Shown here in pieces: positions 1 to 5,402 of a stretch of DNA of 7,919 bases. The notes beneath the pieces were generated by a model. It was not told the origin of the DNA, did no database searches, and saw only the letters and a program-made list of their open reading frames with translations. Origin of the DNA: SBAX01 sp964421865 (GTDB lineage: Bacteria > Planctomycetota > Phycisphaerae > UBA1845); contig CAYQZH010000215.1 in NCBI GenBank assembly GCA_964421865.1, positions 1 through 7,919 on the forward strand, read 5' to 3'. The position numbers and the translations under genes were made by a program. Numbering within the stretch: the stretch's first letter is position 1; each line of letters begins with the position of its first letter.

Positions 1-36
1 CGACCTGGACGACGCCTCAGTGCTACAGCCCGCCGC

Positions 37-120
37 TCATCCCGTCTGGATGAGGAAGTCCAACAGACCGAACATGACCGCGAGTACCAAGGCCGCAACG
101 ATCACAAACCAACCCGGCAT
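37..120 (-). CDS. 27-aa single-span membrane peptide, second of a tandem pair
   Basis: A 27-codon frame with ATG at 120-118 and TGA at 39-37. The peptide begins MPGWFVIVAALVLAV and ends LLDFLIQTG: one hydrophobic helix (about residues 4-24) with a short polar tail. A strong ribosome binding site (GAGAGGAG on the minus strand, 131-138) lies 10 nt upstream of the ATG, which is the main reason for calling something so short. It follows a second 27-aa membrane peptide on the same strand after 51 nt, so the two are probably co-transcribed. Size and shape recall KdpF-like or other regulatory micro-proteins of membrane complexes, but I see no specific family signature and assign no function. The next gene downstream lies outside the window. 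Confidence 0.6.
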   Translation of the reverse strand: MPGWFVIVAALVLAVMFGLLDFLIQTG

Positions 121-171
121 GGAAGTTTATCTCCTCTCGCTGAACGCCCAATGAGTCCAAGAAACGCCCCG

Positions 172-255
172 TCACGCGGTCTGCACCAGACCGATCAGGA
201 TCGCCAGATACAACAGTCCGAAGAACGCGATGGCGCCGATGATCGCCCCGAACAT
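172..255 (-). CDS. 27-aa single-span membrane peptide, first of a tandem pair
   Basis: ATG at 255-253 and TGA at 174-172 give exactly 27 residues, beginning MFGAIIGAIAFFGLLYLAIL and ending GLVQTA. It is almost entirely a single transmembrane helix with glycine and alanine small-residue spacing. An AAAGGA ribosome binding site (263-268, minus strand) sits 7 nt before the start. It shares its length and a similar end (LVQTA against LIQTG) with the peptide that follows it 51 nt downstream, suggesting two related or co-working subunits. Function unknown. Being so short it could be missed by standard gene callers. Confidence 0.6.
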   Translation of the reverse strand: MFGAIIGAIAFFGLLYLAILIGLVQTA

Positions 256-469
256 GCTGGAATCCTTTCCAAACCCATAGACCTTTTAGCCGCCCGACAG
301 GCCCCGTCCCCGTGGGCGACGTTCAGGGAAATGTACCAATCCCGACCCGGCACGCAAGGGGAGAGCCACGGCCTCGTTCCGTAGGGGGTGAGTCAGAGTT
401 GTAGGTAGCCTCCGTGCGGGGACGCGGGAAGGCAGATTTCGTTGAGCCGCGCGGGCGGGCGCGTTCCGG

Positions 470-499
470 CAGAAAACACTGGCGGACAAGCCGCCAGTG
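470..499 (-). terminator. Rho-independent terminator-like hairpin
   Basis: CACTGGCGG (477-485) and CCGCCAGTG (491-499) form a perfect 9-bp stem around a 5-nt loop. Read on the minus strand the stem is followed at once by TTTTCT (476-471), the signature of an intrinsic terminator. On the plus strand no T-run follows. It could end minus-strand transcription coming from the 39-aa gene, although that would run antisense across tRNA-Pro. It may instead be a copy of a dispersed palindromic repeat. Confidence 0.5.
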
Positions 500-537
500 G
501 CACCCTGTTCGGAATTCGTTTACCTACAAACTTGACA

Positions 538-647
538 CGCACCCGTTCCGCAGGGGTGTGCGACAGTTTCGGCGGCGGCCTGACCGCCGATGGATCGACC
601 CCAACGGGACGGTCAACACGCGAACACAACGGCCCGCCGAAAGTGTC
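538..647. repeat. Nested inverted repeats, possible structured RNA
   Basis: Three pairings lie close together. A 14-nt arm at 562-575 is complementary to 634-647 with one mismatch. Inside it, TGACCG (581-586) pairs with CGGTCA (610-615). Just upstream, 538-544 pairs with 554-560 (7 bp, one G-T wobble). A TTGACA hexamer at 532-537 precedes the block, without a clear -10 partner. In GC-rich DNA short stems are common by chance, but the 14-nt arms are longer than expected. I do not recognise a known RNA family. Confidence 0.3.
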
Positions 648-719
648 ACGCACCTGCGGACCTGCGGCGGCGTGGCCCGCACTTCCTCGGCGCTCAGCTT
701 CTTGTTAAACTTCAGAAGA

Positions 720-794
720 CGGGGCGTGGCGCAGCCTGGCTAGCGCGCCTGCTTTGGGAGCAGGAGGTCGAGAGTTCAAATCTCTCCGCCCCGA
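720..794 (+). tRNA. tRNA-Pro (anticodon TGG)
   Basis: A full cloverleaf: acceptor CGGGGCG (720-726) pairs with CGCCCCG (787-793), discriminator A794, D-arm GCGC/GCGC, anticodon stem CCTGC/GCAGG (748-752, 760-764) with loop TTTGGGA and anticodon TGG at 755-757, and T-arm GAGAG/CTCTC around TTCAAAT. The first base C fits the C1-G72 pair usual for bacterial tRNA-Pro. The CCA end is not encoded, so it must be added by CCA-adding enzyme. It stands alone between small minus-strand genes. Confidence 0.97.
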
Positions 795-890
795 ATGCCA
801 TTTCGGTGTCACGGATGCGGCGTATCCCTTGGATCAATGGCGTGATCTTCCGGACCGCCTTGGGCGAATATCGCAGGCGGCGCGAGGACG

Positions 891-1010
891 TTAACCGATC
901 GGGTTCGCCCACAGGGCGGCGAGGATGAAGGCGAGCACCGTAGCGAACCAAAGCCAGAACGGGTGATGCGCGTCCACATGAAAACGTCCGTGTTGAAAGG
1001 CGAATGCCAT
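891..1010 (-). CDS. 39-aa histidine-rich single-span membrane protein
   Basis: ATG at 1010-1008 and TAA at 893-891 encode 39 residues. The N-terminal third (MAFAFQHGRFHVDAHHPF) carries four histidines and aromatic residues. A hydrophobic helix follows (about residues 18-34, WLWFATVLAFILAALW) and the tail is ANPIG. A GAGGTG ribosome binding site (1016-1021, minus strand) lies 5 nt upstream and decides this start over a longer frame that opens further upstream. A good promoter candidate is present at 1080-1109. The topology suggests a small inner-membrane protein with a short soluble N-terminus; the histidines could bind metal, but that is speculation and no family is recognised. Confidence 0.55.
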   Translation of the reverse strand: MAFAFQHGRFHVDAHHPFWLWFATVLAFILAALWANPIG

Positions 1011-1079
1011 CGTGACACCTCGCGTCGGAGGGGTGCGGCGGCGATGTGTGGCCGCCATCCGCCCGCGTCCGTCTCTTAA

Positions 1080-1109
1080 AGCATACAACTTAGTCGATGC
1101 GGCTGCCAA
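1080..1109 (-). promoter_or_regulatory. Sigma-70-like promoter for the 39-aa gene
   Basis: On the minus strand TTGGCA (1109-1104, five of six to the -35 consensus) and TATGCT (1085-1080, four of six to the -10) are separated by 18 bp. Transcription would start near 1073, giving a leader of about 60 nt before the 39-aa gene. Confidence 0.45.
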
Positions 1110-1181
1110 GGAAATCCGCCCGAAAATCCGTCGCCGGTCTGAGAACTGGCGAATCTCCGGGCCGGAACTATCATCCGCGGC

Positions 1182-2015
1182 ATGGAGGATTCGCCGCTTT
1201 CAGCGATGCTGAACCTTGCGACGGAACTGGCCGTCGAGGCCGGCTCGATCTCCCTCGCCCGGTTCGGCAAGGCCATCGCCCGACGCAAGCCGGACGACAG
1301 CGTGGTCACCGACACGGACGACGCGATCCAAGCCCGCATCGTCCATCGGCTGTCGGAAGCGTACCCCGATCACGCGATCCTGGCCGAAGAGACGCCGCGA
1401 CGCGGATGCGACCACGGCGACCCGACGAGCGCGCGCTACGTGTGGGTGGTCGATCCGCTGGACGGAACGCGGAACTATGCCTCCGGTCTGTCGTGCTTTG
1501 CAACGTCGATCGCGGTGCTCGAACAGGGTCGTCCGGTGATCGGCGTCGTCTATGAGCCCAACCTGCGGCACCTCTACACCGTTTGGCGCGGCGGCGGAGC
1601 CTCGCTCAACGGGCGGGCGATTCGCGTCGAGGAGCCGCCGACGAGGCACGACCACTTGATCGGCATCCCCTCGAGCAAGGATGAACTCACCGTGTCGGTG
1701 CTGCGCAGTTGGGCTGCGACGAAGGGGATGGTCCTGCGGAACCTGGGTGCCACGACGTTGCACCTGGCGATGGTGGCTTCGGGCGCGCTCTCCGCGGCCT
1801 ACGGGAAGCAATCGAAGATTTGGGATGTCGCCGCCGGGGCGTTGCTGGTGAGCGAAGCTGGCGGGCGCCTCACCGACCCGTTCGGCGCCGAGTTGCTGCC
1901 CTTCGCCTTGGAGGCCGATCCCGACCGCGACATCCCGTTCCTGGCCGGAGCGCCGACGATGCACAGCCGGTTGCTTCAGTCCCTCGCCGGACCGCTCAGT
2001 TCACCGGAGGCGTAA
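1182..2015 (+). CDS. Inositol-monophosphatase-family phosphatase (SuhB/HisN type)
   Basis: A 277-residue Mg2+-dependent, Li+-sensitive-type phosphatase. The family's metal sites are all visible: AEE at 68-70 (first-site glutamates), WVVDPLDGTRNYASG at 88-102 (D91 and D94 with the backbone ligand between them) and WDVAAGALLVSEAGG at 214-228 (D215). The TDTD stretch at 43-46 matches the loop that positions the nucleophilic water. Length is normal for the family. Members act on inositol phosphate, fructose-1,6-bisphosphate, PAP or histidinol phosphate, and sequence alone seldom separates these. The histidine genes nearby make a histidinol-phosphatase (HisN) role attractive but unproved. No clear ribosome binding site precedes the ATG at 1182; a second ATG at 1206 (residue 9) is possible. 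It is a monocistronic plus-strand gene ahead of tRNA-His. Confidence 0.93.
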   Translation: MEDSPLSAMLNLATELAVEAGSISLARFGKAIARRKPDDSVVTDTDDAIQARIVHRLSEAYPDHAILAEETPRRGCDHGDPTSARYVWVVDPLDGTRNYASGLSCFATSIAVLEQGRPVIGVVYEPNLRHLYTVWRGGGASLNGRAIRVEEPPTRHDHLIGIPSSKDELTVSVLRSWAATKGMVLRNLGATTLHLAMVASGALSAAYGKQSKIWDVAAGALLVSEAGGRLTDPFGAELLPFALEADPDRDIPFLAGAPTMHSRLLQSLAGPLSSPEA

Positions 2016-2176
2016 CAACTTACGCGCCGCCGTCGGCCCCAACGTCGCTGGAATACGTCAACGCGCTCGGCAAGTTCCGCTCCGGATCCGACCGCCCCCC
2101 AGGGGGTCAGTTGCCACGGATTCGGGAAAGGCCCCGCAAAGACCGTCATGCACCCCCCCTTGTGCGACCCCTGGAC

Positions 2177-2204
2177 TTGCGTTTCCCACGGTTGGCGGTA
2201 CAAG
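2177..2204 (+). promoter_or_regulatory. Candidate promoter of tRNA-His
   Basis: TTGCGT (2177-2182) and TACAAG (2199-2204) are spaced 16 bp apart, placing a start near 2211 and a 5' leader of about 30 nt before the tRNA. Both boxes are partial matches, so this is a modest call. Confidence 0.3.
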
Positions 2205-2241
2205 AATGGCCTGCTGTGCTCGGTCTTGATGGAGCACAAGA

Positions 2242-2315
2242 GCCGGCGTAGCTCAGTTGGCTAGAGCGTCTGACTGTGGATCAGAAGGTCGATGGTTCAA
2301 GTCCATCCGTCGGTA
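2242..2315 (+). tRNA. tRNA-His (anticodon GTG), lacking encoded G-1 and with A73
   Basis: Cloverleaf: acceptor GCCGGCG (2242-2248) pairs with CGTCGGT (2308-2314) using G-T wobbles at pairs 1-72 and 5-68. D-arm is GCTC/GAGC, anticodon stem TCTGA/TCAGA (2269-2273, 2281-2285) with loop CTGTGGA and anticodon GTG at 2276-2278, T-arm GATGG/CCATC around TTCAAGT. Most bacterial tRNA-His genes encode an extra G at -1 opposite C73, the main identity element for HisRS. Here the -1 base is A2241 and the discriminator is A2315, a state known from a clade of Alphaproteobacteria that uses a divergent HisRS. CCA is not encoded. The 3' half is the likely attachment site used by the adjacent integrase. Confidence 0.93.
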
Positions 2316-2322
2316 ATGCCGT

Positions 2323-3636
2323 TCACACGCGGGAAACGCGGTTTTTACCTTTTTTTTCGTGGGGTTTCTCGAATTGACGTGACACGTCGCTGTCACTCGA
2401 CGTGCGGACGGTTGCGGACGCTTTTTCCCCCTTCCGGCCAATGTTCTGTGCAACCGGGCGTGCAACGGCGTCATCGGTCCCCGTCGCCCGGACGGATTCC
2501 GCTTCGGAGCCGGTCCATCGCATGGGCGGTAGCTTCCGAATCTCGCCCCACAGGTCGAACAGCGTGAAGTCCTGGTAATGCTTCAAGGTGACGCCCGTCG
2601 GAGCGTGCCGGGCAAGCAGTGTCGGCACCCGTGGATCAACGCCGAATGCGCCAACCCACGAAATGAACGTCCGCAAGGCGTGCCGGTCGATCGTTCTACC
2701 CTGGTCATCGGCGATCGTAACCCCCGCCCGTTCAAGGTCCCCGACGTACAATTGTCCGCGCTTCACGTCGTCATAACCGACGAACCGCCGCCGGGACGGG
2801 ACGGCCTTGACCACTCGATCCGTAGGAGCCCGAAACGGCGGTTTCGCATCCCGTAGCGACTCCACAAGGTGCGGGTGGATCGGAAGCACGTCGGCCCTTT
2901 TTGCTTTCGTCGTGGAAGCCCGTAGGTGGATTGCGGGGCGGTCCCCGTCGAGGTCGAGGTCCCGCCATTCCAAGGCCGCAACCTCACCGACGCGAAGTCC
3001 GGTCCAGAGTGACACGGCATCAAACAGGCGTCGGGACTCGGACACGCCCAGCAGCCGGTACGCCTCATCGACCTTCATCGCCCGGCGAACCTTCCGAGTG
3101 TCCGCGCGTTCGTCACGCCGCTCGATGGCCTCGACGGGGTTTCGGTCGAGAATCTTGGCGAGCTTTATGGCCCACTCGGCGAGCGAGTAGGCGCAGATTC
3201 GATATCTGTTGATCGTCGCAGGAGACCGGCCCATGTTTGCGAGAATCCCCAACCCCTTGTCGATCGTGGTTTCTCGGAAGTCCGCCAGCCGATCCATCCC
3301 CGCGTGCTCAATCGTCCACTTGACGCACTGCCGCACTGGGTCGAGGTGTTTTCGGCTGACACTGCGTCCCCGGAGATGGCGCAAGTAGCGGGCGAGCACG
3401 ACACGCATCGGCATCGACGCGGATTCCACCATCGGGTCGATAAGGCCGACGGCCCTTCGTTCGACGCGATTGAGAATCTGGTCTAGCACCGAACGGGCCA
3501 CATCCTTGTCCGTGATTCGCCCGCCGTTCGCCAACCGGACCACGTGGCATAGCTCTTGCCCGCTACCGTCGATGTAGCGTGCCCAATAGAACTTGGCCTT
3601 CCGTCGGACCCTGCGACGGTTGCGTCGCGTCGTCAC
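2323..3636 (-). CDS. Tyrosine recombinase (phage/genomic-island integrase)
   Basis: A 437-residue site-specific recombinase with a complete active site: R215 in TGLRVGEVAALEW, K244 or K246 in TTKAKRADVLP, H319 and R322 in RHALRTF, H344 in LARH and the nucleophile Y354 in LKHYQDF. Residues 1-70 form a basic arm-binding type N-terminus, about 75-175 the core-binding domain and 185-370 the catalytic domain. A charged, low-complexity tail of about 65 residues follows. Its TGA lies 7 bp from the 3' end of tRNA-His, pointing at it, which is the usual layout when an integrase inserts its element into a tRNA gene. The start given is GTG with a weak ribosome binding site. The frame stays open upstream (GSGYRPTVTT) to the edge of an IS 31 bp away, so the native start or promoter may have been lost. 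Confidence 0.92.
   Translation of the reverse strand: MTTRRNRRRVRRKAKFYWARYIDGSGQELCHVVRLANGGRITDKDVARSVLDQILNRVERRAVGLIDPMVESASMPMRVVLARYLRHLRGRSVSRKHLDPVRQCVKWTIEHAGMDRLADFRETTIDKGLGILANMGRSPATINRYRICAYSLAEWAIKLAKILDRNPVEAIERRDERADTRKVRRAMKVDEAYRLLGVSESRRLFDAVSLWTGLRVGEVAALEWRDLDLDGDRPAIHLRASTTKAKRADVLPIHPHLVESLRDAKPPFRAPTDRVVKAVPSRRRFVGYDDVKRGQLYVGDLERAGVTIADDQGRTIDRHALRTFISWVGAFGVDPRVPTLLARHAPTGVTLKHYQDFTLFDLWGEIRKLPPMRWTGSEAESVRATGTDDAVARPVAQNIGRKGEKASATVRTSSDSDVSRQFEKPHEKKGKNRVSRV
2376..2404. repeat. Palindrome cluster in the integrase 3' end
   Basis: GACGTG-A-CACGTC (2376-2388) is a perfect 13-bp palindrome. It overlaps a second inverted repeat, GTGACA (2379-2384) with TGTCAC (2391-2396), and is followed by another GACGTG (2399-2404). 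It lies about 60 bp inside the element from the tRNA, in the part coding for the poorly conserved integrase tail. Position and repetition suit accessory recombinase-binding sites, but chance is possible. Confidence 0.3.
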
Positions 3637-3667
3637 GGTCGGGCGATACCCCGAACCTCTGGCACGT

Positions 3668-3685
3668 CTAGTACGACAGCGCTAC
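3668..3685 (+). repeat. IS left inverted repeat with CTAG target copy
   Basis: CTAG (3668-3671) followed by the IS terminal repeat 3672-3685. It matches the right end in inverted orientation at 17 of 18 positions including the CTAG. Confidence 0.85.
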
Positions 3686-5144
3686 GAGGTATCCGTTCGC
3701 ATCGCACATCGTCGTCGGCTTTCATAGGACGCCCGGTTCCGTTGCTGGTGGTACTCGCAGTGTCTGATCAAATCAGCCCAGGAGTGCGGCCAGCGGTTCC
3801 AGATCTTCGACGCCGGCGTATTGGCGGCCTCCGCCACCTGCTCCAGCGTGATCCGTGGATTTTCCCCCCCGAAGCCGCTGCGTCTGAGCGGCCAGGAAGT
3901 ACATCACCATCCGACTGCATAACCAGTGCCGGATCAAACTTCGGTAGGTGCGGACCTCGAAGGCCCCAAACCCCGCTTCTTGTTTGGCGCGCTCGAACCA
4001 TTTCTCCACGTGCCACCGGGCGAAGGCCACCGTCATCATCTCCGGGATGGTTGCGGAGGCCGGAGCGTTGCTGACGAAATACTTGATCTCCTTCGTCGTG
4101 GGGTTGCGGGCGACGATCAGCCAATACTTGCGGTCCGTCGGTTGAGGGACGCCGAGGGACGTATCCATCAAGTGAACCCGCGCCGCTTTCACTTCCCAGA
4201 CCACCGGCCCACGGGTGGCGTCCTTTCCTTCGAGACTCAGGACAAGGATCGTCAGGCGACGCCAGGGTTGTTCGGTAAACACCGGGCTGTACCGACACAC
4301 GTTGTCCACCCGCTTGGCCGCGTGCGCCTTCTGCAACGAGTGGCAGTGCGGAAGCGTCGGCCAACACAAGAAGCTCTTGCGCACCTCCCCGATCCCCCGC
4401 TGTCCCAAGGCGTCCAGGCAGAACCAAAACATCGGCACGCTGCCGTATTCCTCGTCAAAGGTCAGCCAGGAAAAACGCACCCCGTTGCGTTGCGCCTCGG
4501 CTACCTGGTCCAAGGCGATCTGCCACTTGGGGCGGTAGGTCACCTCGTCGGGAATCTTCGCCTCCCGACAGCGTTTCCGGTCCTCGTCCCATGACTTGGG
4601 CAGGTACAGATCGCTGGCTAGCACGCAGCTGAAAGGATTGGCGGGATGATTGTCGGTGTACAACAAGTGCTGCCCGACCACGCAGTTGTCCACCTTCCCC
4701 GTCTCCCCGCACCACTGCCGCTGAACGCCGGGCGTCTTGTCGCCCTGCTTGGCGTGCCCCGAACCATCGAGGACGCCGATGGCGCCGTCGCAGGCGTGCT
4801 CGTCCATCACCAATTGCTGCAACAGCCGGTTGACCCGCTGCTCGTCCCAGTCGAAAAAGGCCAGAAACTCCTGCAGCGTCCGCACGGGAACGCCCGCCGC
4901 CAACGCGATGGGCTCGATGCTCTTGCGTTTCAAGTCCGCCATCAGCCCCAGCAGATACCGCTCCCAATGCTGGAAGGTCTGCTCCTTCTTGAAACAGGGC
5001 CGAAACCGCTCCAACAGCGCAGCCAACGCCGGCTGCAGCGATCGAATCTGATCCGCATCCATTCCCGCGCCTCCCATGATGTCCGCTCACGAACATCATC
5101 GGCGCGAAGCCTCGACTTGCTGGAGCCCGAGTAGCGCTGTCATA
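3672..5144. mobile_element. IS701-like insertion sequence, 1473 bp
   Basis: The ends are inverted: TACGACAGCGCTAC (3672-3685) matches the reverse complement of 5131-5144 (TATGACAGCGCTAC) in 13 of 14 positions. Both ends are flanked by CTAG (3668-3671 and 5145-5148), which fits the 4-bp YTAR-type target duplication of the IS701 family. One transposase gene fills the element on the minus strand, its stop lying inside the left repeat. Left of the IS lies an integrase 5' end, right of it a hisS 3' end, so the two flanks are not halves of one gene. Confidence 0.85.
3682..5062 (-). CDS. IS701-family DDE transposase, frameshifted near its 3' end
   Basis: The start ATG (5062-5060) is chosen over one 15 nt upstream because GGGAGG lies 8 nt before it. 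Counting from this start, the DDE residues appear as D99 (GVLDGSGHAKQG), D203 (TFDEEYG) and a glutamate of WFERAKQEAGF (about 357 or 362), with the conserved WHVEKWFE block. The zero frame reads sense up to QTQRLRG, then becomes odd and stops at 3773. The missing family C-terminus lies in another frame, beginning GENPRITLEQVAEAANTPAS and ending at TAG 3684-3682. The switch falls in a run of seven G (plus-strand C at 3864-3870) followed by AAAA; six G would restore one frame of about 459 residues. This is either an inactivating slip, a sequencing error in the run, or transcriptional realignment. Antisense frames across the gene are shadows. Confidence 0.85.
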
Positions 5145-5148
5145 CTAG
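5131..5148 (-). repeat. IS right inverted repeat with CTAG target copy
   Basis: Terminal repeat 5131-5144 followed by CTAG (5145-5148). The single difference from the left end is T against C at the third repeat base. Confidence 0.85.
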
Positions 5149-5396
5149 GCTCCGCCGGGATCGGCAAGCAGATCAAGTACGCCGACGAACAGCAGATCCA
5201 CGTCGTCCTAATGTACGGCGGCGACGAAAAATCTCGCAACGTTGTCACGCTCAAGGACATGCAGGTAGGCCAATCCCGGACCGGGCAGATAGGGGCCCGT
5301 GATGCGTGGTTACGCGAGCGCCCGGGACAGATCCAGGTGCCGCGGCAGGAATTGACCGGCGCGATCAAGGGGCTTCTTGATCGCATCGAAACGTAG
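5145..5396 (+). pseudogene. hisS: 3' remnant of histidyl-tRNA synthetase (anticodon-binding domain)
   Basis: From the IS edge the frame reads LGSAGIGKQIKYADEQ, then VVLMYGGDEKSRNVVTLKDM and ends IQVPRQELTGAIKGLLDRIE before TAG at 5394-5396. GKQ-KYAD, GGDE, V-LKDM and the closing helix are the C-terminal anticodon-binding domain of class II HisRS. The catalytic domain is absent: the sequence left of the IS is integrase, not hisS. An open frame starting within the IS end at 5076 could express about 100 residues, but its first part is IS sequence. The GGDE and VTLKDM pattern resembles the divergent (alphaproteobacterial-type) HisRS group in my judgement. The stop is 6 nt before hutH, so hisS and hutH were probably one operon. 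Confidence 0.8.
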
Positions 5397-5402
5397 GGAC
5401 CG

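Larger units (their letters stand above)
256..719. other. Long gene-poor intergenic stretch
   Basis: I see no convincing protein gene in these 464 bases. The open frames on both strands are GC-driven, overlap each other and lack ribosome binding sites or recognisable composition. What it does hold is the leader of the 27-aa peptide pair at its left end, a terminator-like hairpin on the minus strand (470-499) and a cluster of nested inverted repeats (538-647) that may be a structured RNA or a decayed repeat. Confidence 0.5.
2316..3667. mobile_element. Remnant of an element integrated at tRNA-His
   Basis: The integrase abuts the 3' end of tRNA-His, so the tRNA side is the inferred left attachment junction. 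I searched by eye for a second copy of the tRNA 3' end (such as GGTTCAAGTCCATCCGT) on both strands and found none. The right boundary is therefore set at the IS flank and is only where recognisable element sequence stops. The rest of the element is either beyond the window or deleted. Confidence 0.45.

Noticed and set aside
37..255. KdpF identity for one of the 27-aa peptides
   Set aside because: Similar size and hydrophobicity only; no recognisable KdpF residues and no kdpA in view.
151..743. Several overlapping open frames of 67-109 codons on both strands
   Set aside because: No ribosome binding sites, arginine/proline-rich translations typical of GC-rich shadow frames, and mutual overlap.
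1200..1964. Minus-strand open frame of 254 codons opposite the phosphatase
   Set aside because: Arginine-rich antisense of a gene whose metal-site motifs are clear on the plus strand.
2095..2112. C-run/G-run hairpin as terminator of the phosphatase gene
   Set aside because: The loop would be too tight for the C/G pairing and no T-run follows.
3637..3667. hisS sequence continuing left of the IS, meaning simple interruption of hisS
   Set aside because: Joining the flanks at CTAG gives residues unlike HisRS, while the same bases extend the integrase frame in the other direction.
3926..4594. Plus-strand open frame of 222 codons opposite the transposase
   Set aside because: It is the antisense shadow of a transposase with recognisable DDE motifs; its translation has no domain character.
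4921..4945. TTTCAAGTCC near 4930 as a copy of the tRNA-His attachment core
   Set aside because: Only about nine bases agree, and it lies within transposase coding sequence.
5076..5396. A 106-residue intact protein starting in the IS end
   Set aside because: Its first 24 or so residues are translated IS sequence; the rest is only a HisRS tail, so it is treated as a hisS remnant.
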